From: Clitopilus passeckerianus
Taxonomy: Eukaryota > Basidiomycota > Agaricomycetes > Agaricales > Entolomataceae
Reading direction: 5' to 3'
DNA length: 64,000 nt
Assembly: GCA_944990035.1 (NCBI GenBank)
Contig: CALYLX010000111.1
Location: 620,001-684,000, forward strand
Shown: positions 1 to 11,446 of the stretch, piece after piece
Numbering within the stretch: the stretch's first letter is position 1
How the letters are laid out: each line of letters begins with the position of its first letter
The notes under the pieces: model-generated
The model's database searches: none
Told to the model about the DNA's origin: nothing
The model's input: the letters and a program-made list of their open reading frames with translations, nothing else
Position numbers and translations under genes: made by a program

Positions 1-593
1 CACTCCTCAATCAACTTTACTGAAGCATGACCCTTCAGAGAAGACACCGACAAGGGGTAGAACTGCACCCGATGCCCAAGTTAATAGGTAGCCATACACT
101 CCCGTTGAGAGCCGTCGGCAATGATAGATAAATGTCGACATAGCTATTGAGCGAATAACATACCTGGTGCATGAGATGCGTATGCAGCCGTTCGCATGCA
201 GAGACAGTCCGTCGTATCGCACTACACTTCTTTCGCGGTGTTAACAGCCATCCAGGACCCGGCCAGGCCCCAAGAAGTTAACGAGGAAGCTCTGGACGAG
301 CAATGACCTAAGTCAGTTGCCTGTGAGACTTTGAGTGATGTTTGAGAGGGTCTTTGTCTACAGGAAGGCGCATTTTTGCGGATAAGTATGAGGTCCGAAC
401 CAGAAGAGGAACTATCCAACAAGTTCAACTTCAAACTGACCAAACGCACAAGCATCCGGACAATAACACCAAATACTGAATTTGATATGGAGGCACCGCC
501 ACATAGGCCGATCAACCAATCGTGTTGCACAGAATGAAGGCGCAATACAAACCCAGACGCAATTACTATATCGGCGGTACCCTAGAAGAAATA
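1..593. other. Unassigned sequence at window edge
   Basis: No protein family, RNA or repeat could be recognised on either strand. Short reading frames exist on the minus strand but show no motif. The stretch lies downstream of the minus-strand lipase that ends at 594, so part of it is that gene's 3' flank. It may also hold the edge of a gene that continues outside the window. Confidence 0.4.
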
Positions 594-2179
594 CTAGGTG
601 CAGAAGTAAGTATTAGCCTTGGTGGAGATTCCATAATACTGAAAAACGGATATCGATTAGCGATATGATCCTTTCTACGTGCGAGCAACCAGACTGCCAG
701 TGGCAGGCTCCAGCATGACTTACCATGGAATGGGCGTCAAAGCCTTGAGCTGGATGGCTAGCCGAACATGTTGGGTCTTCGCCACTCGCATCACATTTAC
801 GGACGTTTGAAGCCGACGAAGGATCAGGGTTTTGCCAGTATTCAGTTGCTGCCAGTACTTATTGGAGGCAGCTGACGACAACTGGGCTGGAAAGTTGCGT
901 ACCATGATGATAATAGCCGTCGGAGGTTGGTATCAGCAGCGGCACCCTAGAGAGTCTGAGGCGCAAGACTATAGAATGCATCATAACACCCTTACCCGTC
1001 ATCTGTATGGACCGCTACGTGGGTGGTCAATGACAAATTTTTCGACTTTCAATGATGGACAAACATCGGAATAGATTATCCACGCCCACAACGGCATTGA
1101 CAAAAGTCGCAAAAGCCTTGTTTCCTGTCCTAATCAGTGGGTGAATACCGAAGCTGTTCCCGGTAGATCTGCATGACATTGGCTAACCTGGGCTGGCCGT
1201 AGGTGTACACTCGGAGAGCGCTGCGACAGGGTTAGTCTCAGCGTGTAGGACACAGAAGGATGCCTTACGTAGCCGGAAAGTTTTGCTTGAGTGAGATTCC
1301 GGCAAGGCTTGACAAAGCACCTACCCCTCCGTTAGCTGAATCACCTGGTTTACCCTCCTGAATAGAGCTTACCTCCTAAAGAATGACCGGTTGTAACAAT
1401 TGAATATCCAGGATAGGATGAGAGCTGAGCTTTGACAGTCGATATGATCGTAGGCGCAACTGAGTTCCATCTATAGAGAATTAGTAAAGACATGTCAACA
1501 TTCCACGCTTCGTCACTACGAACGCGGTTTGGAATCCCTCATGAACAAGCGTGCCCTCTATTCCTTGAATTAGTGGTGGGTTCTAGCGCCAGGCCAAATA
1601 AAGACGCTTACTCGGGGGGCTGACACCCGCCGACTTGAACGCGACGAGATCCAGTTGGCTATTGATTGCCCAATCCCGAGTAGATGTACTGCGATAACCA
1701 GGCTTTGTAATGTTTCCAAGAGAGCAAGTTCCAGACTCACGTTCCGCGGAAGGCAACGATGATCTCCCTCTTCTTGTCATTCCTCGCTATGAAGCCTTGC
1801 GTATCAGTTCCTGCATTGTCAATCTTTCCAAGTTGGTTTGAGTGAGACTATGGTCGAACCCATATTCATGAATGGGCTCACCGCCTGGACAAGAGTGTGT
1901 CCGTTCGGATGTGCGCAGGCTGAGGCATATGCAGAAGCTGCATCTAGTTTGGAGGCTCTGTGAGGATCTAAAGAAGAATAGTAGACTGAGAAGCATCGCA
2001 CATTTGAAGTAGTTGACGAGATTTTTGTACACGTCTGATGCAGTTTCTGGTCAGCTGGGCTGGTGGACGGAACATGAGGTTGACGTACCAGCAGACACCG
2101 CTCGCTTATCCAGAGAGACTATAGGGGAGCCGAATACCATGACAGCTGGGATGAAAGCGAGGCATAACGAGATTCTCAT
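594..2179 (-). CDS. Secreted class-3 lipase (lipase A), 13 introns
   Basis: Predicted secreted triacylglycerol lipase or feruloyl-esterase-like alpha/beta hydrolase. Splicing by eye gives 14 exons and 286 residues. The start at 2179 opens a signal peptide (MRISLCLAFIPAV), followed by a Lys-Arg processing site near residue 26. In order come the FRGT oxyanion-hole motif (about residue 90), the nucleophile elbow GHSLGG (Ser157), YTYGQPR, the acid in HTDDGVP (Asp215) and the catalytic His in FDAHSMYYG (His270). The end is FCT-stop at 594-596. All junctions found are GT..AG with consistent phase, and no stop or frameshift remains, so I read it as functional. Exons are mostly 20-100 bases, which hides the gene from simple open-frame scans. 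It is tandem with lipase B at 2535-4108. Substrate cannot be told from the sequence. Confidence 0.85.
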
Positions 2180-2534
2180 GTCGAGGAGGTAGAAATACAG
2201 CAAAGCCGCCAGCAGTGGTCAAAGCGGGGAGAGACGAGATTAGGTCCCGTACCCGGGAAGACTCTTATATGTCGGAGCACTAGTAGCTTTCCTTCGTTAA
2301 TCAGAACGAGGCGGGATGATCATGGCCACTAGAAGCAAGAACTCTGACAGCTCGTATGCTCTGACGCGCCAAGGAGTTGATTCAGGAGGTCTGCAAAGGG
2401 CGAAGAGAATAGCACGTTGTATAATTGATTTTCGAAGCCAAACACAGAATGGCTATGACAATTATTCGTATAAAGTTGACGAGATAAGATTTAGATTTGG
2501 ACCTTTGGTAGCAAATGAAACCCCGCAGAAGGCA
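2180..2534. other. Intergenic spacer between lipases A and B
   Basis: Presumed promoter of lipase A (minus strand, start 2179) and 3' flank of lipase B. A weak TATA-like stretch (TATAAG on the minus strand) lies near 2265. Reading frames here, such as plus strand 2316-2630, run antisense into the last lipase B exons and show no family features. Confidence 0.5.
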
Positions 2535-4108
2535 TCAAGTGCAAAAAGCGGTAGATGCAGCAACATTATAGTACTTTTCAACAAAGTGTCAACCGAGCTT
2601 GGGACATTAATTAAATTGTACTCACGGTGAGATGAGCAGCATTGATTCCTCCGGACAGGATGCTCGCGGAACAAGTCAAGTCCTCACCGCTGGTGTTGCA
2701 CTGGCGCACGGTGGAAGCCGAAGAAGGATCCAGACTCTGCCAAAATTCCGTGGCTGTTCACGAGTCTCAGAAGGTGGATCACACGCCGAGTATAGTGCAC
2801 TTTACCGTGGTGATAGTAGCCATAATAAACTGGGATAATCGTAGGTACGCTAGACCATCAATCGAAGTCAGGAAATACGAGCGCTTGATTTAGAAAGAAC
2901 TTGCCCATCGGTAGTATGAACCCCTACACAGTACAGACTAAGCAAAAACATCGTGTGGACAGATGAATTTCACTTACCCCGATAGATGTTGCTGACACCC
3001 ACGGCGCTGTTTACGAAGCTTGCATATGCTTGGTTGCCAGTTCTATTCGGGATGTCAAATAAGATGAAGAACCTCTGAAACTCCTTGATCTTACCTAGGT
3101 TGACCATAAGTGAATAGGCGAAGAGATCTAGAGCATCTTATTAGACAGCGAGTTTTATATACAGCCGCGAAGTTGGACGTACGTGGAGGGGAAGTTCTGC
3201 TTGAGCGCTATCCCAGCCAAGCTCGACAGTGCACCTGCATAAAGGGGGTTAGCGCATGAGACCATCATGCAGCGTGCGGTACCTACCTCCTAAAGAGTGT
3301 CCAGAAGTGGCTAACGTGTAACCGGGATGAGCGGCCAATTGAGACTGGACTGTTGCGATAACTGAGGAAGCGACCGAGTTCCACCTGGGATCAAAGGATT
3401 GAGCCATCTCATTATGAGGAGAGCAGGCTCGTGCATACGCAGTGAGGAATCCAGAATGAACCCGAGTACCAGCTAAACCACAATATGGTTGAACATATGC
3501 ATATATTAAATAAGGAGGTGCTCACTCGGGGCGCTCACGCCAGGGGACGTGAAAGTAACAAGAGTGATGCTTGAATCAGTCAGGAAATCTGTAGCCGATG
3601 TGCTGGACCAGGCATCAGATGTTGCCTTTACTAAATGCAAGGAACAAGCAGGCTCACCTTCCACGTAAGACGACAACGATTTCCTTCTTTGTGTCATCTC
3701 TGGCGATGAAGCCTTGGGTATCAGTAGCGACATTGTTAATCTGAGAGGAGGGTTACTCTAGGCCGATCAATCACACGAAGGCATACATACCCTTGACACA
3801 AGCGTGTTTCCGTTCGGCTTAGCACAGGCTGTAGCATATGCAGAGGATGCATCTAATGTAGAAACCAGGGTTAGTGTGATTTGGCGTGCAAGAGAGGGAA
3901 CTGCAAGCAAACATTTGAAGTAGGTCACAAGATCATCATAGATAGCTGCGGAAAAGCTTGGGATTAGTTAAGGTACAACTCAGATTCGGTAGGGTTTACC
4001 GGAAGATACAGTCCTCTTCTCGATCAAGGCATCAATACCGGAAGACAGAGGAGAAGCCAAGGCAATGGAAGTTGCGAGGAAGGCGACAAACGAAACAGAG
4101 AATTTCAT
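2535..4108 (-). CDS. Secreted class-3 lipase (lipase B), 13 introns
   Basis: Predicted secreted lipase of the same family as lipase A. Spliced by eye it gives 291 residues. It opens with signal peptide MKFSVSFVAFLATSIALA and a Lys-Arg site, then LRGS in place of the usual FRGT (about residue 93), GHSLGG (Ser163), FTYGQPR, HTTDGVP (Asp221) and AAHLTYYN (His277), and ends FCT-stop at 2535-2537. The catalytic triad is complete. All 13 introns sit at the same protein positions as in lipase A. The one after the codon pair for Asp-Gly (2904 to 2850) starts with GC instead of GT (GCAAGT, branch CTGAC, end TAG). A TATA box lies 66 bases upstream. The FRGT to LRGS change might alter the oxyanion region. 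No disabling change is seen. Confidence 0.85.
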
Positions 4109-4173
4109 TCTGAGAACGGTTGGTTTGGAGAATAGGATTTTTATTGGATGATTCAAACGCCAGAAGTCTTGCA

Positions 4174-4180
4174 TTTTATA
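4174..4180 (-). promoter_or_regulatory. TATA box of lipase B
   Basis: On the minus strand the sequence GGGGTATAAAATGC places TATAAAA 66 bases before the start codon. Lipases C and E have the same element, in C also preceded by a GGAGGG run. Confidence 0.6.
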
Positions 4181-4747
4181 CCCCTCCCAGGCTTGCAGAG
4201 ACTCTAAAAATAAAACATTGTAGCCGTAAACCACCTGCCAATGGTCGAGTACCGGTCGCCATTGCTTATTAGCGACGAAGCGGGCCTCTAGAATAGCAAA
4301 CTATCAGCAAAAGTCTTGCAGGGCGCAATGGTTTACCGACCTCAAGCAGCTGTTCTCGGCTCCAATTTATGCCAGTGCACCCGAATCTTCATGTGACCTT
4401 TCCCTGTTTCCGGGGGTTCATTGGGAAGTGAGCGCCTAGCTATGGGCCAATATGCGCATGCAATCTCCAGCAGCCGTGTTCTGTATCCGCGAGCGCTACA
4501 ATTCAATTCAAAGAAGGGTTCAAGGAGGTATAAACAGAGTTCGCCACGATGTTCCCTGTTCCGACACAACGCACACCCAGGGTCAGCTGACCAAACGAGT
4601 CCAGACGAGGTGCTCGCAATAGGTCAGACAACACTCACAAAGGTTTGAATGTTATTCAATGAGCTAGTAGTACAGGGAGAATCGCACAGATCAAAGTAGG
4701 TATCAAGATGACCACAGTATTCCTCTCTAAATTCAATCTCTGGTTCC
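4181..4747. other. Intergenic region
   Basis: Upstream flank of lipase B and 3' flank of the dioxygenase ending at 4748. Open frames on both strands around 4340-4650 show no recognisable domain. Nothing else seen. Confidence 0.4.
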
Positions 4748-6226
4748 TCAAGCCCATTTCTTGACATCCTCGGCATTTGGTCCAACTGGGTCTTCCGAAG
4801 CCGCAAGGTTGCACTGGTGGAATGCCCGAACTTGGTCGGGCTTGAAGGCACCAACAACAGTGTGAAGTACACCCCGGTTGTGGAAGAGAACAAGATCCTT
4901 CTCGCTCCTACAAAGAGAGTCTTCAGTGAGTCCGTCTAAGGATAATGCGCGTATACCCACCAATCATGAGGATAAACCAGCTGGAAAATGAAAGAGATAG
5001 GTATTAGCCAGGTGAACAACGAGAAGGGATAGTGGAGACTAACCGAAGGAGCAATGGCTGGTCGTTGCATTTTGTAAAGCAACTCGCGAACCTCCTTGAT
5101 ATCGGTAATGTGTGTACCATCGGGGTAGAGCGCACCCTCCCGCTTTGCGCCTTCAGGCAGAGGATCGACGAGTATTTCTGCTGCTCCACAAGGATGAACT
5201 TGGAAGTGTAGATTGCCGGTGACGGGGTTTTTCCAGAGCTAGAAATGTATCCATCAGCAAACAGCGTCGACGCAGAACAGATGAAAGAGTAATCACAATG
5301 GGGAACGTCTTCCTCTTGCTCTCCTCCCATTCAGGAAGCTCACTGAAGGGCAACTCAAGTCCTTCAGACTCAATCCCCAGTCCAGTAGACATAGCATGTG
5401 CAGGGGCCATCCAAACATAAGGATGAGGCGCATATTTGACTTTCGCTCTCACAGCCAAGCTCTTCAGCTCCGGAGGCAAGATGTCAAACATCGTCCTGCC
5501 CGAGACGAAAGCCGTCGTTCCAAGTGGCACCTTCAATTCATCTCCAGTTCCGTCGTCGTATCTGCAAGTCTGTGGAGCACCATTGGGAACCGAGATGCCG
5601 TAGAGAGTGGTAACTTTGGGAGGGGATAGGTCGTAGAGGGCGGCGTCGATGTGCCAGCGGTAGAAGCGCGTGATGCCTTGCTCTTCTTCCTCAGGGGTAA
5701 CCCTGGTCTTGTGGAAGGCGGTGTGGCTTGGATGCTTAAGCATGGCCTCGGCAAGACCTTCGTGGTTGTAAACGGTGCCGTTGCCGATGAGTTGAACTTG
5801 TGGCACGCGAGGGATGGTCTTGAGATCTGGGTGTAAGATAGACTTCTTTTCGCCGCCTGTCTTGTTGTTTCCATGTCCGTAGCTTTCAGAGTTTGGGTCG
5901 AATGCCTAGACATAAAGAGAAGAAGTAAGAATCTGGTGACTGCGCTTGGAGCCGGATTAGAGGCACCTTTGTGAGAGCATACTGCTGCTCGGGCGTCAAA
6001 ATCACATTGCGGAACAGTAAAGCATCGTGCTGGACAAGGAAGAGTGAGCAGAGACTATACAGTATATATTGGATTGGCTTACCTTGTATAAAGCATCTTT
6101 GACCTGCTCGAAGAGGGTGGGATCAAGGTTGCCTGGATCAACGCCCTTCACCTCTCGCCCAAAATCAGCGAACTTTGAGGCATCAGCGGATGCAGGAAGA
6201 GGAAGAGGAACGAGTTCAATGGCCAT
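4748..6226 (-). CDS. TauD/TfdA-family Fe(II)/2-oxoglutarate dioxygenase, copy 1
   Basis: Member of the taurine-dioxygenase family, which uses Fe(II), O2 and 2-oxoglutarate to hydroxylate small organic, often sulfonate or sulfate, substrates. The start (MAIELVPLPLP) and several short introns give a protein of roughly 390 residues. Key features are the HxD iron motif in FYRWHIDAALYD, the central GTTAFVSGRTMFDILPPEL segment, a distal His in GVLHTVVGAF and the 2-oxoglutarate-side Arg in QVRAFHQCNLAASEDP. The end is VKKWA-stop. No signal peptide, so probably cytosolic. A paralogue sits at 11447-12828 on the same strand with the same exon pattern. A TATATAAA element lies about 60 bases upstream near 6285. 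Substrate is unknown. Confidence 0.85.
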
Positions 6227-6704
6227 GGTCGTCGTTTGAGAATGAATGCAAGATTCGAGAGGACCGGACGTGGACGTCGGGGCTTTATATATACATCTGT
6301 GCTGAAGTCACGAGCCTCATCTAATCGTAGCACGCGGAGCTGTGGCGGTTATCTGTCAACAACAACGGGTCGGCTCTCCTGCCAATGCCAACATCGATGC
6401 GATATACAACACGGGCATATGCAGAGGTACAAGCCGTGGCCTGCTATCAGAATACATGCGGGGAATGATTGATCCGCTGAAATGCGAGGCTCGGCCGACA
6501 GATAAGGGCAGGTTCTATTGAAACTAAAGAATTGCTCTGGACTCTCCGGGATCTAGGGGAACTTTGCGAGGGTAGCTCACAGTCACATAACAAATGTTGC
6601 GTTTGTCGTTTCATGATTGATATATTGCATATGGCATGAAAGCAATAATGTGACATACTACAACCAGCCTGTAATGGGTAGAAAGAGCCTCCGAGGTGAA
6701 GCCT
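6227..6704. other. Intergenic region
   Basis: Promoter side of dioxygenase copy 1, with minus-strand TATATAAA near 6285, and the 3' flank of eL21. No other gene recognised. Confidence 0.5.
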
Positions 6705-7363
6705 TTAGATCGTCGTCTCGTATGGCACGGGGTTCATGGTCTGAGGGGCGTTGTCTTTGGTGGAAACAGTGCGTGCCTCACGAGGCTGAACGGGTATGCG
6801 GCGGAGGTTGATGCGCTCTGAGAAACGGAAGTAAATCATCATGCCAGGAAGAAATATCGACTGAATATAATACTTACCGCCCTTTGCTTTAGCAGCAGCA
6901 TGCGAATCGTGGTTTGTCTTCACCCTGTCCAAGAACTCCTGACGGCATTTTGAGTGACGGATGTGCTCAACGCGTATGTTGACCCGCTTTTCGATGTAGC
7001 GGTTGCCGACGACCTTGTAGACAATGACACCGACGGCAGCGGGAGTGACGTTGTAAACGATGCCAGTTCGCCTGAAATCCTCCATGTTAACCTCAAGAAA
7101 TCAGATCTTCCGCCGAAACATACCCATGGTAGTACTTGTGAGGCATACCCTTTTGTTGCGAGGCATTGGCCTTGATGTCAACGATGTCACCGATGTGGTA
7201 GTTAATGAGGAATGTGGACAATTTTGTTGGGCCGTGCTCTGTAAATCCAAACCCCAGTAAGCTCCCTCCGTCAATGCCTTCATCTCATAATAGAAATCGC
7301 ACCCTTGAAGCCCCTCTTGAACATATGGCGCGTACGCGCGCGGTAACCGAATGAGTGGGGCAT
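6705..7363 (-). CDS. RPL21: 60S ribosomal protein eL21
   Basis: Structural protein of the large ribosomal subunit. Four exons splice cleanly at 7363-7303, 7238-7124, 7071-6878 and 6817-6705, giving 160 residues, the usual eL21 length. It starts MPHSFGYRARTRHMFKRGFK, carries the conserved NYHIGDIVDIKANASQQKGM stretch, and then VNIRVEHIRHSKCRQEFLDR. All introns are GT..AG and 52-64 bases long. It is head to head with uS4: the two start codons are 272 bases apart, suggesting a shared bidirectional promoter. Confidence 0.97.
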
Positions 7364-7635
7364 TTTGACGGCTAAAGGAGTATAGTCAGAGCCAGCGACC
7401 AGACGATCAGCTGATATACGTACGGTAGGCTTAAGGACGTTGACGACGATGTCGAGGGTACTTTAGTCTATCGAATTTGGATAGTCGGGAAACTCCGAGT
7501 GGCTTGCGAGGTGCTTTACAGTTTAGTGGCTGCGCCTCAGCCACTGTTTACTGCAGTTTGTCGATACCTACGGAGGTCTGCCGATTTGTTGTGCCTTCAA
7601 GTTAACCTCAAGTCCATCGACTTCCTCAAGAAAAA
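7364..7635. promoter_or_regulatory. Shared divergent promoter of eL21 and uS4
   Basis: The 272 bases between two oppositely oriented ribosomal protein start codons must hold both promoters. A perfect 8-base inverted repeat, AGTGGCTG-CGCCT-CAGCCACT, lies at 7525-7545 and is a candidate binding site. An untranslated first exon or leader intron for either gene cannot be excluded. The coordinated roles of the two genes fit shared control, which is an inference. Confidence 0.6.
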
Positions 7636-8466
7636 ATGCCCAGGTATCGTGCTCGCTGTTTGTCACGATGAGTTCAATGTATTGACAACTTTCCAGGGCA
7701 CCGAGGAACCACAGCAAGACGTGAGCTTTTTCTTACATTCAAGATCCACATTTATGTGGAGGGTTGCACATGAGCTGATCAAGCCATGCCCCATTGGCCT
7801 TTAACTCTACAGTTACAAGGTCCCCCGTCGTCCTTTCGAATCGGCGCGTCTCGATGCCGAGCTCAAGGTATGGGTTCCCTAAGAGTTCCGGGGGCTGGAT
7901 TTCATGAAATTGTGACTTCTTTCTAGCTCGCGGGCGAGTACGGTCTCCGTAACAAGCGTGAAATCTGGCGTATCGCTTTGATTCTCTCAAAGATTCGTCG
8001 TGCTGCTCGTGAGCTCCTCAAGCTCGACAACAAGGACCCCAAGCGTCTCTTCGAGGGTAACGCCTTGATTCGTCGTCTCGTACGAATTGGTGTGCTCGAC
8101 GAGTCCCGCATGCGTCTCGATTACGTGTTGGCCCTCAAGATCGAAGATTTCTTGGAGCGCAGGCTTCAGACTCAGGTCTTCAAGAGCGGATTGGCCAAGT
8201 CCATCCATCATGCTCGTACTCTGATCAGGCAGAGGCACATCCGGTATGTCGATCGCCAACTGTTTTCTGCCCATTATTGACCATTCATCAGTGTTGGCAA
8301 GCAAATCGTCAACGTTCCTTCCTTTGTCGTTCGTCTCGACTCCCAAAAACACATTGACTTTGCCCTTACATCACCTTATGGTGGAGGAGGCCCTGGCCGT
8401 GTTAAGCGAAAGCGTGCCGCCGCTGCCGCTAAGAAGGAGGACGGCGATGAGGAGGATGAGGAGTAA
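7636..8466 (+). CDS. RPS9: 40S ribosomal protein uS4 (yeast Rps9)
   Basis: Small-subunit ribosomal protein needed for decoding fidelity and early 18S assembly. Exons 7636-7643, 7697-7720, 7813-7867, 7927-8243 and 8292-8466 give 192 residues. The S4 RNA-binding core includes [40 protein letters not shown] and [20 protein letters not shown]. The C terminus is a basic patch followed by an acidic [13 protein letters not shown] tail. The start is the least certain part: an 8-base first exon with an A-rich context (AAAAAATGCC) followed by a 53-base intron gives [15 protein letters not shown]. An alternative with the ATG split further upstream would give [13 protein letters not shown]. Confidence 0.95.
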
Positions 8467-8627
8467 AGGATTTACCCATTTTCTCATATGTTTTGTACTG
8501 CACGACATGCCAGCAAAAATAATTATGCTCCATGATCATCACCCATCTCGTGCAAAATGAAGGTATAATTGATTGCATGGTATTAAATAGTAGCTGGTGA
8601 TAAATAAGGCGTCGTGCCGGGAGAAGC

Positions 8628-11205
8628 TCATGAGAAGCCTGTGCGGATAGAAGGGTTGAAAATAGGAAGAGGATGTGCCTCCGTGTTGAAGACGTATTCT
8701 GAAAACCATGTCAATGAGCGTTGGACACGGGGTTAGCCAAAACTTACTATCCAAAGGAAGGACGCTTGAATCCTCGAACAGCAGGAACAGATACTTCAGA
8801 GTTTCGCTCTGTTCAAATAGTCAGCCAAGCATCTTCTCCAAGGAAGTATACCACCCACCATCAAGAACGTCTCCATCTTATCCTCATGTCTGGTAGGCAC
8901 TTCGTCGACGTTGACGATAGTGGCGTAGCCTCCACCAGATAGCTTGCAGTGTTTCTCAATTGACTGGAAAATCTTCCAACCTTGTTCCCGGTATCGTTTG
9001 TCCCCTGTGAGGCGGTACGCGAGGAAGAGGGATTCGACAGTTTCTGGTCTGCAAGCAAGGCGTCCAGGTCAGCAAGAGCGCACGAGTTCGAATGGGGTAC
9101 GTACCGAAGCATATAACGAGCGTCATATGGCGGGAAGGCTCCCGGCCTGGCGCCCTTGATATACCAGTCTGCGGGGGCATTCGGTGTCCCATCCATATTG
9201 TCGCCTTCAATCCGGAAATGGGCAATCTCAGGAGATAGGCCACTGGTGGAGAAAGGTGATTGAGTATATGCGCGGGTGAGGTTGTTGGAGGTTGTGGCTT
9301 ACGTCTGGGTATCATGTGTAGCCATGCAGGTTCGGATGAGCTCGACACCCGTTTTCCAGTCCCTCTTTCCAGCTTCCGAAAGCTCGCTGGGCTTCGGTGG
9401 CACCGATACAGGGTGCTTGAGCGCGCCTGTCCTCGTTGCTCCCAGCATCAGGGAACCACCTAGGAAGCAAACCAGGTGGTCCTGTTTGGGCATAAGACGC
9501 CATTGCCTATAAAATGGTCTCTGTGAGCAGCCTCCAAATAATTCAGAGGGATAAACGTACACATTGCCCTCACGGTCGCTCTCAGGGACAAGCTCGGCGG
9601 TATATGTGAGACCGGTCTTGGTCTGTTGGACGAGATGCTTGTGGATCGCGTTCATGGTATCGTCGTACATCTAGGATTGAAGTTAATGATAGTCAAGAGT
9701 TAAATTGGGACCGGGAGCACACATCTTGGTATACATATTCAGTGCCATTCTGCAACGATCGTCAGAGAGAATTCGGGAGTCAACCACAACGAAGGTATTT
9801 TTACCGTTTGCACGAACTGTTTGCTATTGGGATGGTTGAGTGAGATTCGGGACTGAGGTAGAGCAGAAGGGACGTACATAAGATATTCATAGTAGGAGTC
9901 GCCTCTGGAACCCAGTCGGATGGCAGAAACCTCGTAATATCCGGTTCCCAAACTACGCGGAGGTGAGCATTAGTAGAGGCTTGAGCAAACGAGAGCCTAC
10001 TTCATGTAGATAGATGCCAGCCCGTGGGGCAACCTTGCATTCTTTATGACCCGCATAACCTACATATACCGAGCGTTTAGCCTCTAGTCAAGGTAAAGAA
10101 GGGAGGCTGCTTACATTCTCTGCCTTTCTCCAGTAAACATCATCTCCCGTTACCTCGCTTAGATACTTGAACTCGAGCTGCAGGGTGGCAGCTTCCGCTG
10201 TACTGCTGACCTCTGGCATGTCCTCATTCCGGACGCCTACACGCTTGCCCAAATTAGCCATTGGGTAGGGAAGCCCTGAGGGAGTATCGAAAACTGGGAG
10301 CATTCTGTCTGCGAGTTCCGTTGCCTTGTTGAGGAATACAGGGTCATTCCCCGAAAGGTGGTAAGCTGAAAGGAGGCCACCGAGAACACGAATCGTGGTC
10401 TACTAATTAATTAGCCACAAGTATGAATTGAAGAAGAGTTCGCATACCTCGAATGTATTGAAGTTTCCATCCCGGTCCAGATCCATCTTAGTAGACACCC
10501 ACGCCTTTGCCCTTTCATACTCGTCGTTGAGGCCCATGAGCAACATTGTGTCCATTGAATCGACAATAAAGTATCCAATTCCACCAGCTTTGCTGAGATT
10601 ACTTCCTTTCTTGCTAATTGGGTGGTACTCGTCTTCGCCCATAGCATTACGTTCTATGGGAGTTTGAGTATCTGCTGAACCTCCTTTGTATTGAGTTTAT
10701 GCTAACCGTACTCATACCATGCATGCTGAACAAGACTGAGGTCAATGTAGAACCACCTCTGGTGCACAAAGGGACGTACCTTGAATGCTTCCACTACTGC
10801 GTCACGTTTGGCAGGGTCAGCAGGTAATTGACCATGGCTCGTTGTTTTGAACGATATCTGCGAAGGGTCCCAGTTATCGGAGAAGCCAATCCATTCTCCT
10901 ATAACGTCCGTGACAATCGTAGGGTTCACCTTTCGGCAGTCAGGGTAAACGTGAGTGACGAGCGCTCAGAACACGTTCGCGTACCAAATATGTATATGCC
11001 AATCCTCCCGCTACCACGAACCCTGCTACGAGCTTCAATATCTTATTTGAACCATTCTTTGCTGTGGCCTGCTTTTTCCCGCTTCCTGCCTGTAAAGTCC
11101 ATGATGAGTCGTGGGATGGATGGCAAAGGTGGCACCAACGTTTTCGGGTGTTGCTAAGCTTTCTTTCCCAGCCTTTTTCCTGCTGCGAAGCTTCGAGTCC
11201 GACAT
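8628..11205 (-). CDS. MNS1: Class I alpha-1,2-mannosidase, glycoside hydrolase family 47
   Basis: ER or Golgi type II membrane enzyme that trims alpha-1,2-linked mannose from N-glycans. The N terminus (MSDSKLRSRKKAGKE) is cytosolic and basic. Exon 2 adds a single membrane anchor around KLVAGFVVAGGLAYTYLV. The GH47 barrel follows: HAWYEYERNAMGEDEYHP with a catalytic acid, GGIGYFIVDSMDTMLLMGL, EVSSTAEAATLQLEFKYLS, RPETVESLFLAYRLTGD and a C-terminal FNTEAHPL motif containing the calcium-binding Thr region. There are roughly a dozen short introns, and the stop is at 8628-8630. The length and motif order are normal for the family. It is transcribed away from the dioxygenase at 11447 and converges on uS4. 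No defect seen. Confidence 0.9.
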
Positions 11206-11446
11206 TATGCTGCCAGCTGGGTGCTTGGCGAAAGTGAAGAGTAAAGGTTTGTGTGAGCACGGTACCTCTCGACACCGCCTACGGTAACGAATGATCTACG
11301 TGGAGACGCGAGTGACGATCAGCCAAGAACCGCAGACGGGAGCAAACAGGGCACGTAGTTTTCATCTTAAGCCTCAATGTGCACAAACTTAATTCATATT
11401 AAAAGTACATGTTACAGTTCATGGCTCCAATGCATAGCTAATTCCC

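Noticed and set aside
594..2179. In-frame stops in the lipase A and B regions suggesting pseudogenes
   Set aside because: All stops fall inside introns with good GT/GC..AG signals and consistent phase; splicing gives complete proteins with the full triad.
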